From assembly GCA_027186245.1 (NCBI GenBank), contig CP114495.1, positions 4,851,001 to 4,915,000 on the forward strand: a stretch of 64,000 nt of DNA, in the 5' to 3' direction. This stretch comes from Coriaria nepalensis (lineage: Eukaryota > Streptophyta > Magnoliopsida > Cucurbitales > Coriariaceae). Positions 11,563-23,606 of the stretch are shown piece by piece. The first letter of the stretch is position 1. Each line of letters begins with the position of its first letter. A model generated the notes under the pieces. It was not told where the DNA came from. It was given only the letters and a program-made list of their open reading frames with translations, and did no database searches. Made by a program: the position numbers and the translations under genes.

Positions 11563-12405
11563 AATGACAAATCTAGCCTTGGATGATGGGATGGGTCTGT
11601 GTTCTTTTAGGAATTGTGCTGGAAATGTGCAGAAAATTTTAGGGTAAATTCTGGTCAAGATTAAGGATTTTGGTCTTAATCTTTTGCTGTATTGGGGGAA
11701 AAAGGGCGGGACTTTTACAGCATTTTCGCCTTTTTCACAGGTATTAAATTAGTGTCTAGATGAATTGTAAGGAATGTTAGTCTAGACTTGGAATGGAAAA
11801 GATGGGTTTTTTTTTTACGTCTTTGAAGTTGAAAGTGTATAATTTTTTTTTACCTGATGAATTTTACATTTGAATGCCTACTGCTTTTGAAGTGCTCCTG
11901 GCAATTACAGGTTTAAGCAGCAAATCCAAGCAGCTAAAATCTAAAAAAATAGAAAATGAAAATAAGAGAAAAAGTAAAAAGAAAGATAAGGAGAATTACT
12001 GGGGGCATTCGGAGAACTGAACTCTGAACCACTCGCACCCTAATCGAGAATCAATCATACCACTAAACAAAATGCACATTTGGTATGTTCGGAGTATTTC
12101 TTTCATTATTTTGAATGAAATATGCAGTGGACTCTCTTTTTTTTCCCTCCCAAAACCCTTTTACGGCCACTGCTCGGCTATATTCCTCTGCCCCTGCCCT
12201 TCTATTTCCCCCAAAACCAGTTTTTTCTACTGTTCTTGATGATGATGATCTAGGGATTTCATTTGCTCCCGTAAATCTATCGGCATTTAGAATCTTGATT
12301 ATGGCTCACATTATATTCTACTTCCTCCTAAAAGTTTCCTCTTTCTCTTTGATTAGGATTTAGGGCTCGTGTCCTCTGCTTTGATTCTTTGTTTGGTCTT
12401 AGTGG
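11563..12405. other. 3'UTR of the J gene and upstream region of the BRCT pseudogene
   Basis: Contains the likely polyadenylation region of the J-protein gene (T-rich, about 11750-11870). The leader of the BRCT-like locus follows, with pyrimidine tracts and an open but unconvincing 82-codon frame at 12115-12363. Confidence 0.5.
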
Positions 12406-15400
12406 ATGAAATTGAGAGGATGTGTCCGCCTTCGAGACGATGATTTCAATACGGAGATAAACGAATTTGATTCCCAGCTTTCACTGTCTTCCTTTTTTGG
12501 TAATCGATCTTAATATGTCTCTCTCTCTCTCTCTAGTTAACACACTAGTGGATTTTCCCCCCCTTTTTTAGTAAATTATGAAAATATATATTTTTGATGA
12601 TCAGTGCAGATTGCTGTAGTTGTGAAATTTCTGCAATTTTGTCACTAATTTGTGTAAATTATGTTGGCTAATTTAGACTAATTCATTATGGAGAGCCTGA
12701 ATTGCAATTTCTGAAATCGTAATTTTTTACCTAGATTACTTCAAACTTCATACCTTACAAAATTATAAATTTGCTTTTTTTTTTTAAGAGTTTATTTTGA
12801 GGGGTTTTCCCCCCAAATTGGCACTCCTTTTTTTCCATACAAAAAAATGCGAAAGTCTAATCCCCTTATGGATTATGAAAAAAATTCTGATGACATTATC
12901 TTCTTTCTTTCCCCTTTTTTTTTTTTGGTCTAAAAGGAGATGATTATTTAGGTGATACAGTTTAAGGATACTCCATCATGTCTAGAAAGAACTGCCCCTT
13001 TTGATGATATTGCTTCATTGGATGATGTATCTTATACCCAAGTAATGGATCTTGCGGGTGAGACCCAAGCACTGGATTTTACAGGCCAAACCCAGGAAAT
13101 CGATTTTTCTGGTGAAACTCAAGTAATTGATTTTGGTGGTGAGACCCAAGCAATAGATCTTTCAGATCAGATCCAACAATTGGATGATCCTGATTTCTCC
13201 AGTCATGGTAATGGTGAAGCGACAGATAGAACTGAAGTTTTGGAACATGTTGATAACCTAGTTGATGATGAATCAGTAAGGAGGATTAGTCATTCTGTGC
13301 AAGATCAAGTTAAGGGGAGTAAAGGGTCCAATTGATGCTTTGCCTGATGAAAAGTGCACCGCAGGTATGAACTATTAGCAATACTTTTGATAATAGCAAG
13401 ATAATGGATATATAAAGATCAGCAATACTGAATTTTACAATGCTTTTTCATGTAATTTTTATGTATCTCCTTTTCTTAACTGATAAACTGAAATTTCAGT
13501 CTTTATGTGTCAACACAGGATCTCTTAGATTCACTTCTCTTCGAGCGGAATCCTTGCAGGCTTCTGGTCTAGCAGCAGCTCATCGTATGGCTTATAAGGA
13601 AACCCATACCGGACCTTCTCTCAAAAGCAATGGTGTATCTTTTGTGCTAGATTCACCGAAAGTGAAGGAGAAAGATGAAAAGGAACCCGTGAAAGTTATG
13701 GAATTAAATAATGAGAACACTTTCGTTGTTGGGAGTTAAACAGCGAGAAAACTACTTTTTGAGGATTCAGTTTCCGAAGATGTGCAGCTTCCTCATAGTA
13801 CTGAAGGTGAAGACTTGCCTCCATTTCATGCTCTTGATGATCAGTTGGCTGGGTTAAGCTATATTGACTCTCAAGAGCCAGGGGATTTATCACAAGCTAA
13901 TGCTCTTAATTTTGTGGATAAGTTTCTTGAAACTAATTCTTTAGATTTTGATCTAGAAGCTATAACCATGGAAAGGGTACTGGGGAAAAGTTAAAATTTG
14001 TTCATAATGCAAAAGGACTACAGAGGTTGGCAAAGATTGTTAATAGTAAAACTAAAGTTGGAAAACCAGGGATTTTTGAGTGGGATGATAACTATGAAGA
14101 TGAAAGTGGAGGAGAAATTCTCCGAAGAAGGAAGGAAGGAAGAGTTCTTTGATAGATCTCTTACCCAACCTCGTAAGTGAAATGAAATGCTAAACATCCA
14201 TAATGTGAAAAGGAAAATAGCTCATTCTGATTCAAGATTGTTGCAGAATCTGAAGGAAAATAGAAAGATAGCAAAACATGCAGTTGTGAAATTTAAAAGG
14301 AATCTTGCCAAGGAGTGTGATGAACAGTTTAAGACTGATTCTTCCAGGGGAAAGTGTGAAGACAATGTTAAGGATATAGAGGAGCCTACATTGTTGAACG
14401 GAGGTGTTGATACTCAGTTGGCAGCTGAAGCTATGGAAGCACTATTTAATGGTGACGGCATCACTGGCTGTGATATTAATGATAACCATCAATGTCTCCA
14501 GAAGCCATCAAAGAAGAGAAATGTGAAAAGTTCCATGGGAAATAGAAATAGTAGTTTGAAGTCAAAGAAATCCTCTTCTAACAAAAGGGTAAGTATTTCT
14601 GATGTAAGTTGTGCTTCAAGACAACCAATGAAAACGAAGATTACTGGTGTTAAATTCAGAAAAGGATCTTCTATTCCATCCAAGAAGCAGTACGAGAGTA
14701 TCAAGCAGCAGTGCGAAACAGATCCAGCAATGAAGAAATCAAATCGGAGTACCTCAAATGCAGATGAAAACATGAACTGTTCCTTAAATGGAGTTAGCTC
14801 AGTTAGGAAGAGGGTTTTAGATGAAGAAGTTGGTGAGGTTTCTCCCATTGCCTGTCGAACTAGACATTCCTTGAAGTCAAACCAATTTAAGACGCCTGAA
14901 AATGGATTCATTGATTGTGAAGAACCAATGAACCATTTAACCAAGGTCAGGACACTTAAGAAGAAAAGAACTAGTAAAGGAGTTCTAAACTGTCATATGG
15001 AAATGTTCCAACTTCAGCTTCTGATCAATCTGGAGAACTGAGTTATAAATCGTCAGGCCAGGATTATCAGAACATGAGGAAAACTCGATCATCAACATAC
15101 GCTATTTCATTTTTGTCATCGCGGGATAATAGCTTGGATGGAAAGGTATTGAAAGTAAGTCTTGTTAAAAAAGCAGATAGAAAGAATGATGCAGAATCGC
15201 TATCTTCTTCAGAAAATACTAGATTAGGTGAATCCCCAAGAAAGAAATGTAAACAATCTGACCCAGTGGATACTACTCCGGATCACTGTAAAACTCCTGT
15301 AAATGATGCATCACCTGTTTGTATGGGTAATGAATATTACAAACAATCTTGCAGAAGGAGCCTTTCAAAGAAATTTCTTCTCAGGGAAATCAACAGTTTA

Positions 15401-16796
15401 ATTGCCTTGGGGCCCAAATCTACTTCCCCCTTAAATCCCACTTTCCCGTTGAATGATTCAAGAAAGAGGAGAGAGATTAGTGATGTTCGAGTCTTGTATA
15501 GCCACCACATGGATGATGATATTGTTAAGCAGCAGAAGAAAGTAAACTTTTTATATTGTTGTCTGTTCTTAGCTTATTTATGCTACTTTGAGGTTTCTAA
15601 TCAATACTTTATCTTTGTTTAACAATTGAGCAGATTTTGAATCAGCTTGGAATTTCCATAGCAAGTTCAATCACCGATTCCTCACACTTTATAGCTGATA
15701 AATTTGTAAGGACGAGAAATATGTTAGAAGCTAGTGGTGACACATTTATGGATAGATAGCTGTGGACAAGCTAGCTGTTTTATTGATGAGAAGAGCTATC
15801 TACTTAAAGATGCCAAAAAGGAAAAGGAATTTGGGTTTAACATGATTGTCTCTTTGGCTTATGCTCGCCAACGTCTACTTCCACAGGTAAAAAGGGGGGG
15901 AAAAAAATCATAAATGAATGAATATATATATGTATATATTGATCCTCTTCTGTCTAGTTAATAGATTAATTCATTCCAACAGGGTCGGAGAGTCTTGATT
16001 ACTGAAAATACGAAGCCTGGGAGAGACATAATTTCTAGCTTGGTGAAGGCAGTTAACGGCCAAGTATGTTCATAACTTTTCAGCTGTTTAATTTTTTGTT
16101 TTTTTTAATCTTTGACTTGAATGACCTTTTTTTTTTCTTCTTCATGACTATTTAAACATTGTATTAAAGCCGAATGATGGTGTTTCTCAGATTTATGAAC
16201 TGTCTTTGTTTTATTACAAGCTGCTGCGTTCATAGTGATTTTCTAAGGCCTTAATTTTTAGGTGCTCTTATTCTAATATACCCATCTTCACATAAATATT
16301 TCAGTATTGATATCTGGCTATTCATCAGGTTGTCGAGAGAATTGGAAGATCTGGTCTCAAGGATGATAAAATTCCTGATGATCTCTTGGTTTTGTCTTGT
16401 GAAGAAGACTTTCCTATCTATCACACTTTCCTAAATTAAAATTTGTCCTAATAATTAATATACACATGCCTGAACTGCGAATCTCTCAAAGTGCTTAGTC
16501 CTCACAGGGGCTGCAATTTATAGCTCCTAGCTGCTTCTGAATGGCATCGTTACTCAAAAGCTGGAGTTTGAAAGGTTGGTTCCCACAACAAACAAGAATG
16601 CATTTACAAAAATATATACATATTTACGGGTTCGAAATAAATTCCGGTTTTACGAGTTTCTATCTTTATTTATTTTTTATATTTTGCTGGTAGGCATCAT
16701 GTATTTGAAGATCACGTTAAGAGGACCCGTTCAACAACATGGCTCAAGAAAAAAGATGGCAATACATTTCTCCCTGTTTCTAAACACCAGTAACTA
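12406..16796 (+). pseudogene. BRCT-domain DNA repair/signalling protein gene, disrupted
   Basis: Recognisable exons lie at about 12406-12500, 12935-13363, 13520-15540, 15635-15885, 15982-16062, 16329-16575 and 16695-16796, mostly with GT-AG borders. The N-terminus has repeats of the GETQxxDF type (phospho-TQ-like). Then comes the plant-specific block EPGDLSQANALNFVDKFLET and a basic linker. C-terminal tandem BRCT sequence is readable as LNQLGISIASSITDSSHFIA and GRRVLITENTKPGRDIISSL. This matches the plant BRCT protein family that includes Arabidopsis At3g21480. The frame is broken repeatedly: shift at about 12945, shift near 13315, in-frame TAA at 13737, shifts at about 13985 and 14135, stop at about 14178, shift at about 15000, a deletion plus stops in the first BRCT at about 15735-15760, and stops at about 16436 and in the next block. 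So it cannot make the full protein, although splice sites and most codons persist. Confidence 0.85.
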
Positions 16797-17474
16797 GTGA
16801 GTTTCAATTGAGACGTTCTTGCAGGAAGCCTTTTGTCATAAGATAGACAATATGTCTCTGCTAAGTGAGTGATCTGTGTAGAAACCTGTTCTTACCTTGC
16901 CTTTTGTTCATGTAAATTATTGATGTTGCTATTGATGTGTTTTGTTCAGTTTTGTTCCTGCTGTTCCAACTGCTTGATGTTTAAAAAAGACTCGTATCTC
17001 TTGTAATTATTTTTTTTTTTTATGAAATTAATTAATTTAGATGAGAAAACCAATTGAGGTCGTAAATTCATTTATCATTTGTTTGAGAATTGTGATTTTT
17101 GGATGAGGATGATACTTAAAAAAATTAAAAAAACAAAAAAAGAAGTAAAGAATCGAGTAACACTCACTGGTTTCTAGACTGAAAGGCAGCACACTAAAGA
17201 AACACCAAGTAGTACGTTTTACTACTAGTGGAAGTACATGGACCAAATATATGAATGATATTCTAAGAACCCTAATTTGATTATTAACAAAAGGAATGCT
17301 CATACTGAAGAGCAACAGACAAGTTTAAACCCGGCTTCTTCATACCATTGCCACCTCCATTGATGTCCAAACAAGAGCTTCCGTGAAGCTTCTCGGACCC
17401 GTGGAAAATTACAAATGATGATCGCAAAACCAGACGCGAATCCGATATTAAAAATTTGATCTGAGTAATCACAG
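16797..17474. other. Convergent 3' region between BRCT pseudogene and RINGv gene
   Basis: No coding sequence recognised. It probably holds the 3'UTRs of both loci, which converge here. Confidence 0.5.
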
Positions 17475-20400
17475 TCATACTGGGCTAGTAGTAGTATTCT
17501 GGGCAACTTGAACTCGCCAAGAAAAGTAATAAAAATACAAAGAGTTGATGCTCATAGTCATCCCTAATCCCAAAATCGAGGACAGCAGGATCGCATAAAT
17601 GGCCTGCAGTTTAAGCTGCAGTAATATTTTGAACACATTTTAGTCATTAAAGAAGAAAATATTAAAATTGAATAAATGATTAAAAAACATTAGTATTATG
17701 AGAATCGAAAAAATACATAAAAAATGAACTTGCCATGGTGTAGAAAAGGTGAACAATAATAGCGACAAGAGCAAATTCAAGAGCTGCATAAGTCCATACG
17801 TACTCCTTCATTGCTGCATTTGAGCAAAGAAAGAAAATACAGAGAAAAAATCAATACTTCAAACTGGAAAAAGAAAAAAGGCTGGATATATGAAACGTGA
17901 ATTCTGAGGCAGGAGAATATACCGAGAATGACTGCAGCGATAGATGCCAACAGACCTAAGGTAAATGCAAAAGGCGCTGCAATTAATATGGCTCGAGTCT
18001 TCATATCACGAATCTGCAGTAATAACAAGATATATTATTCATACAGAGAAAATGGGTGTGGTCCTAGGGATCTGCAGATAGCGGGATGGATAACCCGCTA
18101 AGAGGTCTTTTAACATACTCATGGAGTAGAAGTTTTCTACTCCATCCACGCATATGAAGACACCTCATTCTTTATATATCTCATTAAGATCCTTACTATG
18201 TAAGGTGTCTTACAAATTATCAACCCGCTAAATACGGGCAGTTATCGGCCCTTCTATGTATCTCCCACTCTATATATCGTTCCTTTTAACCTTATGACTG
18301 ATGTACTGCTTAGTGTATTTGACCAAAAAAATATCATTTTAGCATCTGAAGGTGCTTATATTGTTGGTTTTGTGCGGATAAGTGACATTAACATTTTTCA
18401 TGATAAACTGCATCAGTAAAATAGGTCCTATAGAAAGTCCATCTATTCCCAATCCCTAGTAAAAATAAAAAATAACGGATCCACACCATAGGAGCTGGCC
18501 ATGTTCGAAGTTTTTACATTAACAGCACGTAGGGGGATGCTGAAGGCAGGGCTTGTGTCTAGAGTGAAATCATAACAAGGTAGCCATCACGGAAGGCACG
18601 GCTGGATCACCTCCTTTTCAAGGAGAGCTAATGCTTGTTGGGTATTTTGGTTTGATACTGCTTCAAACCCAAAAATGAAGCGACCTACATCTAAGTTAAA
18701 CTTAGAGATGGAAGTCTTCTTTCATTTCTCGATGAAGTAAGACTAAGCTCATGAGTTTATTATCTTAGGTTAGAACAAGTTGCTAGGATCCCCCTGAAAA
18801 AGAGATTAGACATGGACCGCCTGGCCTTCATTCACACTAGGAATGGTACCAACTTTGCCCTCAAAAAACTACCAGCAATCTTTTTTCGGATAGATAATTG
18901 TGACCGACATTCCCATGGTTTATGAGGCTTCACCAACAAGCCTACGTCAATCAAGCAAATGTAGCAGAGAGGAAGATATATGACAAGATGGATTCAACCT
19001 CTCAATCTGCCACTGCTGTCAAGGTTGCTCTATTATTCATATCAGTACATAATTAAAAAAAAACCATTTTAGTTTAAGCGCAATAACCACACCAAGTACT
19101 ATTTTCACCCAAGGTTTTGGTTCTTCGGGATTTTTAACTGAAATGCATCAATCCTCACTATTAGTTCCCACTCTCCAATCTCATTGGTTAATGATGCATG
19201 TAAGTATGATGGTATTGGGTTATGACTACACCTAGTTTTGGAAGAGTTGTGGAAGCTGCTAGTCCTGGTTGAGAAAAAAGATTACACTAAGAACATTTAT
19301 AAACAATCCTTGGCCTTCTTTAATGCCCTGTGACTCCCATCCCATCAAGTCAAGAACCAAAGACTGAAACTAGCTTACCCCCGGGGATGTGCAGAGAAAA
19401 ATCCCTTTTGTTAAGGTTCGGGAATCATACATCCCTTATCTGTGAGTCGAGAAGGATTTCCATCACTGGCGAACTTGAAACAGAAAGCTAAATTCAAAGA
19501 GAGGGAAAACCTCTCGATAGAAGGAGTGATAATATACCCTTATCTATGAATCGGTTTAGAGGGAAGCATCGCCCTTTCTTCAACATGGGGGTCCCTTAAA
19601 ATTGTTGTTTCATTTTTACCGGCTTGTAGATTCTAAGATATGCGATAAGCAAGACATATAACCGTATCTCTGATCTTAGAAAAGGAGAAGGGAATAGCAT
19701 CAGCTGAAGAGGCTTTAGCTAAAGCTAAAGCTAAATCAGAGTTAGAGGCTGCCGAGTCAAAGTTTGCTCTAGTAGATGGTGAACCTGTTCTTGGAGACAA
19801 TCTTGTGAGGATGAGGCGATTAAAATCACATGCTGAAAAAGCAAAGGAGGAGGGCTTAACTTTAGATTTAGCTCTTTTTTTTTTTTGGGACTGGTGGATA
19901 CGCATATCCGCTGATACTATCTGGCAGATGTCAAGACGGGTAGATATACACCCGCTCAACTTTGCTTTTGATGACTAATCTCTGCTTCAACCTCATAAGC
20001 TTGAATTAAAACAAGATGAAGAAAAATTAATTTTCTCTTTTCTTGAATTAAAAAGTTAAAAAAGGAAAACGAGGCCCTACCAGAAGCTGTTCAAGGAAGA
20101 AGAAATAGCAGATTATGCTAATCATTACAAGCACCACAAAGTCCTGCCAGGCACTGCATAAAATATAGAGTGTATTAGTATTTTCACCTCAATTTTCAGA
20201 ACTTGAAATTGAAACTTAGAGTGCATTCCAATCAATATTTGAAACTGTAGTTTGGCTAAACTGGAAAAGATAGCAATCTGTATTTCGGTTAGAATTGCAA
20301 GGTAAGTCGAATTATGAGTTTGGATTAGTATTTGGGACCATATGGGTTTTGTGGGAACTCAAATTGGATTTGAAAATGCAGAACCAAATGGATAGCTCCC

Positions 20401-23400
20401 CTTAGGTAACCATCCAAAATTTCCATCATATCCAACCTAGATTTCAGTTGGGGCAACTACATCAGACTTAAACACACTTAGGCTTCATTTGAGAGAACTT
20501 ACTTTTGTCCAGTTTGGGCTCACAAAATCCAATTTAGACCCATAAAATATAACTAAATCCACTATTTTAGACATTAGTTTTGCTAAGCGTCAGCTTAATA
20601 AGTCTACCCAAATGAAAACCTTAGTTACCCCACTGACTCTTACCCAACTTCCAGTTTTACCCTAACTCAAATACGCTCCAAATAAGAAAAGGAAAAAGGC
20701 AATTTGTGCCTCAAAATGGTTACCACCTTATATATTGAGAAGGTGACCTTTGTTGATTTCGGTTTTGTCTTGTATCCCTCTGGGCAGTGGAAGGCACCCG
20801 GAGTAAGGTGACAGGCAAGTTCTGAACCTCTCTTCCACAAACATCACAGTTTTTGTTCCCTTTTGTGTTAAACCACTTGATTGCACAATCTTCATGAACA
20901 AGCCTGAGGGCCCCTTTGCAACTGCATTCCATTTTGAAGGTGTTTCCTTCTTCAAATCCATCAAGGCATATTCTGCAAACTGCTTCCACTTCTGGAATAT
21001 CTTCATCATTGCTTTCTATGTTAGCAGGAGATGCATTATCTGGCAAGGAGAAAAGCTAACAAGAAAATTAGGTACCTTACTCAACTACATCAAGAAAGAT
21101 AGACTCTCTGTTGCAAGAACAGTAATGATTTGGGAAGCATGTGAGTTGTGAGTTTCAAACTGAAGTTCAGACCAACAGTACTTCCGTTAGATTGTGAACT
21201 GTATATTGTACTTTACTTTCGGAATCAACTAAGAATTTAGACCTAAGTTGAGGTTATAAACGGTGATCTAAAATATATCGAACAAAAAATGTTATTACAT
21301 TTATTATTCCCCAAGTTAAGAGGACTTGGGCTTCATTTGGGACAGCTTAATTTCTCCAGTTTTGGTACAAAGCCCATTTAGGGCCCACCAAATCCAGTTT
21401 ACACACAAAATATAACTAAAATATATGATTCTAAATCTTGGTTTGATAAGTCTACTAAGTGGAGCCTTACTGTGTGATAAGAAAAATGAAGAACAAGAAA
21501 CAGATGGGCACTGAAAAGCTAGATCGAGTTGGAATTTTTCTGGAATCAGAGCAAAAGGTCATAGTATATATTTAACCGACTATAATTTAGAAAAATAGGT
21601 GTTTTTGTGCAAGTCTATTGATTCATAAGTTGATAACATGGACAATAAACTGGAAGGGAAGAGAGTATGTGAGTTAAGAGCCTAAGAATACCTTCACTAG
21701 AAATTTCCAGGCCATGCTCACGAGCAGTAGCAGAAGACAAAGATCTTACAATAACAACATTTCTCCCAGGTACAGATAGGGACCTTGAAACCTTGGCTTG
21801 AAACGATTCTTTCTGCAAAATAGTTGACCATGAAACAGCATATGAATTTTGAATGTAAAGAAATTTGCCTGCCTAACTTATCAGAAATGAATTAGGCATA
21901 CATTCCAATGACCAAAATTAGTAATCTCAATAAGAAAAAAGTAGGGTGCATTTCGGTAAGCAGTAGAATCTGGATAAATTGAATCTAGGTAAGATTTTGT
22001 GGCCCTACTGAAACTGAAACTAGGTTAGATAATGTAGGCCTAGACTAGAATTGGGAAATCCAAACTGGAAAACCATACTACGTTAGAATTTGGGATGACT
22101 GTTCAGATGGAACCTAGAGGCCTTCTTATGTTTGTTTCAAACTCATAATCTCATGTCAAATCCTGATGATGGAGGAATCACATGGCCTAACAACCCCCCC
22201 CCCAAAAATAAAAAAGAAAAAATAAAAAGAAAAAAGGGCAAACCATATAATGAAAGATGACTTACATGCAACTTAGGCCGTTCATTAAACATCCTAGCTG
22301 AAGCAGGCATTGTAACCGAAGGAGACAAGTTTGAAGCCGGAGAAACGGGAAGAGAAGTACATCTTTGCCACGAAAATGCGGATGAGACTGATGCCATGAC
22401 AGGACTCTCTGGTGCTTTTGCGGGGTCCAAACTGAGAAGAGAGCTTCTCTCACACTCCCCATTGCTAGTAGTTTTTTTCTTCAAGCTCAAACCCCTTAAG
22501 AAACCTCTTGGAGACAATGAACTACTTTTAGTTGAGCCTTGAGATTGGAGTAGACCCTTTCCACTACGACTATTGCCAAAACCAACCGGTCTGGGCGGTA
22601 TTTGAAGGGAAATATCTGGACGTCTTCCACTATGTCTGGAATCTGAAACTTGTTCAGTTATGGGTTTCACTCCATTTTGGAGATCATCATCCTGCATCAA
22701 AATTTTTGTTTGAAATGAATTAAACTTATGAGGCAAGATCTCCACCCTCCACTTAAAAGTGCATATTGAAAGGAAAGGGCTAAGGCTGGTGCCATGTAAG
22801 AACTGGTGCAGTAGAAGTCTAGAACTCGAATAACTCTTTGTTTTTTGCTTTCTTCTTGAAAATCTATAACTTCATTATCATTTCTATAATACATGTATGT
22901 GTGTGTGTACAGTGGTGGATCCACATATAAGAAAGCGGAGACAGTTGATTTATAAAAAATAAAAATAAAAACTTATGAATCCCTTTTTAAGCTTCTCTAA
23001 CCCACTTAAAAGATATTATTTTGACTACAATATGATGAATATAATATAATTCTTAGTCCTCTACTAAACTATAAAGTAAAAAAGAAATTCTCATAAAATT
23101 CCCAAATGGGATTTGCTAAAGGGACAGTTATAAACCTATAATAGCGTAGCCCAATATTTTTTTTTTATTTTTTTTTATTTTTTGTTTTCTATTCCCGGAG
23201 AAATACACAGGCTAATCTGTAATATCCGGACTATTAACACCCGAATCCTAACTATTAACACCCGACTGTTCCCAATTTTATCCCAATTTAGAAACGTGTT
23301 TCACCCCAATACTTTTATTTAAAAGAATTTTCCAAATACATGCAAAAAAACTCACACATTTATCCACGCGGATGAAGATCCGGGAAACATTTACTGGAAA

Positions 23401-23606
23401 ACAAGATCAGTAAAACATCAGATAGTAATAAAATTGCAAGTGTAAAGGATAAAGAGCAAGACATACAACAATTATTCCTCAAATAATATTAGTAATACAT
23501 TACTGAGTAATATATTTTGAGAGGGAAAAAAGCGGAGTAATATTTGAGAATGAACCTGAGATGAAATTTCGGCAACTCCATTACTGAGTGGTTGAACTGC
23601 TTGCAT
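17475..23606 (-). CDS. RINGv (MARCH-type) membrane E3 ubiquitin ligase, 8 exons, 431 aa
   Basis: Minus-strand coding exons are 23556-23606, 22266-22691, 21692-21812, 20727-21039, 20081-20153, 17923-18013, 17734-17813 and 17475-17615. They join in frame to 431 aa ending [10 protein letters not shown]. Residues 1-200 are Ser/Pro-rich and likely disordered. A C4HC3 RINGv finger spans C221, C224, C238, C240, H248, C251, C264 and C267 and should recruit an E2 enzyme. Four hydrophobic segments follow ([62 protein letters not shown]), so the ligase should sit in an internal membrane facing the cytosol. Intron 5 (18014-20080) carries organellar DNA. The donor after exon 7 is GCAAGT instead of GT. The substrate is unknown. 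Confidence 0.92.
18482..18795 (+). pseudogene. Plastid 16S rRNA 3' end plus 16S-trnI spacer (NUPT) in an intron
   Basis: Bases 18482-18618 match the 3' end of plastid 16S rRNA. A GAAATCATAACAAGGTAGCC-like block and GGCTGGATCACCTCCTTTT (anti-Shine-Dalgarno end) are both recognisable, with several substitutions. The following 170 bases match the plastid 16S-trnI spacer (GAGAGCTAATGCTTGTTGGG) until about 18787. It lies inside intron 5 of the RINGv gene, on the opposite strand, and is not a functional rRNA. It could have arrived directly from the plastid or through mitochondrial DNA carrying plastid sequence. Confidence 0.85.
18796..19960. other. Further foreign-looking insert in intron 5, origin unclear
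   Basis: Higher GC content than the flanking intron, and contiguous with the plastid fragment. I could not assign it to a plastid or mitochondrial gene. A frame at 19665-19872 (+) is open and Ala/Lys/Glu-rich ([20 protein letters not shown], then [17 protein letters not shown]), like a coiled-coil coding exon, and ends in a T-run. The long minus-strand open frame overlapping it is its shadow. Confidence 0.4.
20477..20626. repeat. MITE-like copy A in RINGv intron 4
   Basis: About 150 bases bounded by imperfect inverted ends: TTAGGCTTCATTTG at the left, and CAAATGAAAACCTTA at the right. It is a diverged relative of the sequence at 21326-21471 (shared phrases GGCTTCATTTG, CACAAAATCCA, AAAATATAACTAAA, TAAGTCTAC). 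It is probably a short non-autonomous DNA transposon. Confidence 0.5.
21326..21471. repeat. MITE-like copy B in RINGv intron 3
   Basis: About 145 bases with the same phrases in the same order as 20477-20626, in the neighbouring intron. It starts CTTGGGCTTCATTTGGG and ends GTGGAGCCTTA. The terminal inversion is weaker than in copy A. Confidence 0.45.
22905..23110. repeat. Dispersed repeat starting GTGGTGGATCCAC in RINGv intron 1
   Basis: Starts CAGTGGTGGATCCACATATA and then turns AT-rich. Similar opening phrases border an AT-rich block in the peroxidase intron (about 34750-35360), suggesting a shared repeat family. Limits and class are uncertain. Confidence 0.35.

Noticed and set aside
12115..12363. 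Plus-strand open frame of 82 codons starting MKYAVDSLFF
   Set aside because: Looks like the transcribed leader of the BRCT locus; no conserved protein and no splice link in frame that I could support.
14489..14944. Long minus-strand open frame of 151 codons
   Set aside because: It is antisense to the BRCT-locus coding sequence and arises from its Lys/Glu-rich codon bias.
18482..18618. Functional 16S rRNA gene
   Set aside because: Only the 3' end is present, with substitutions, inside a nuclear intron.
19633..19959. Minus-strand open frame of 108 codons in RINGv intron 5
   Set aside because: It is the shadow of a more coding-like plus-strand frame and lies within a foreign insert.
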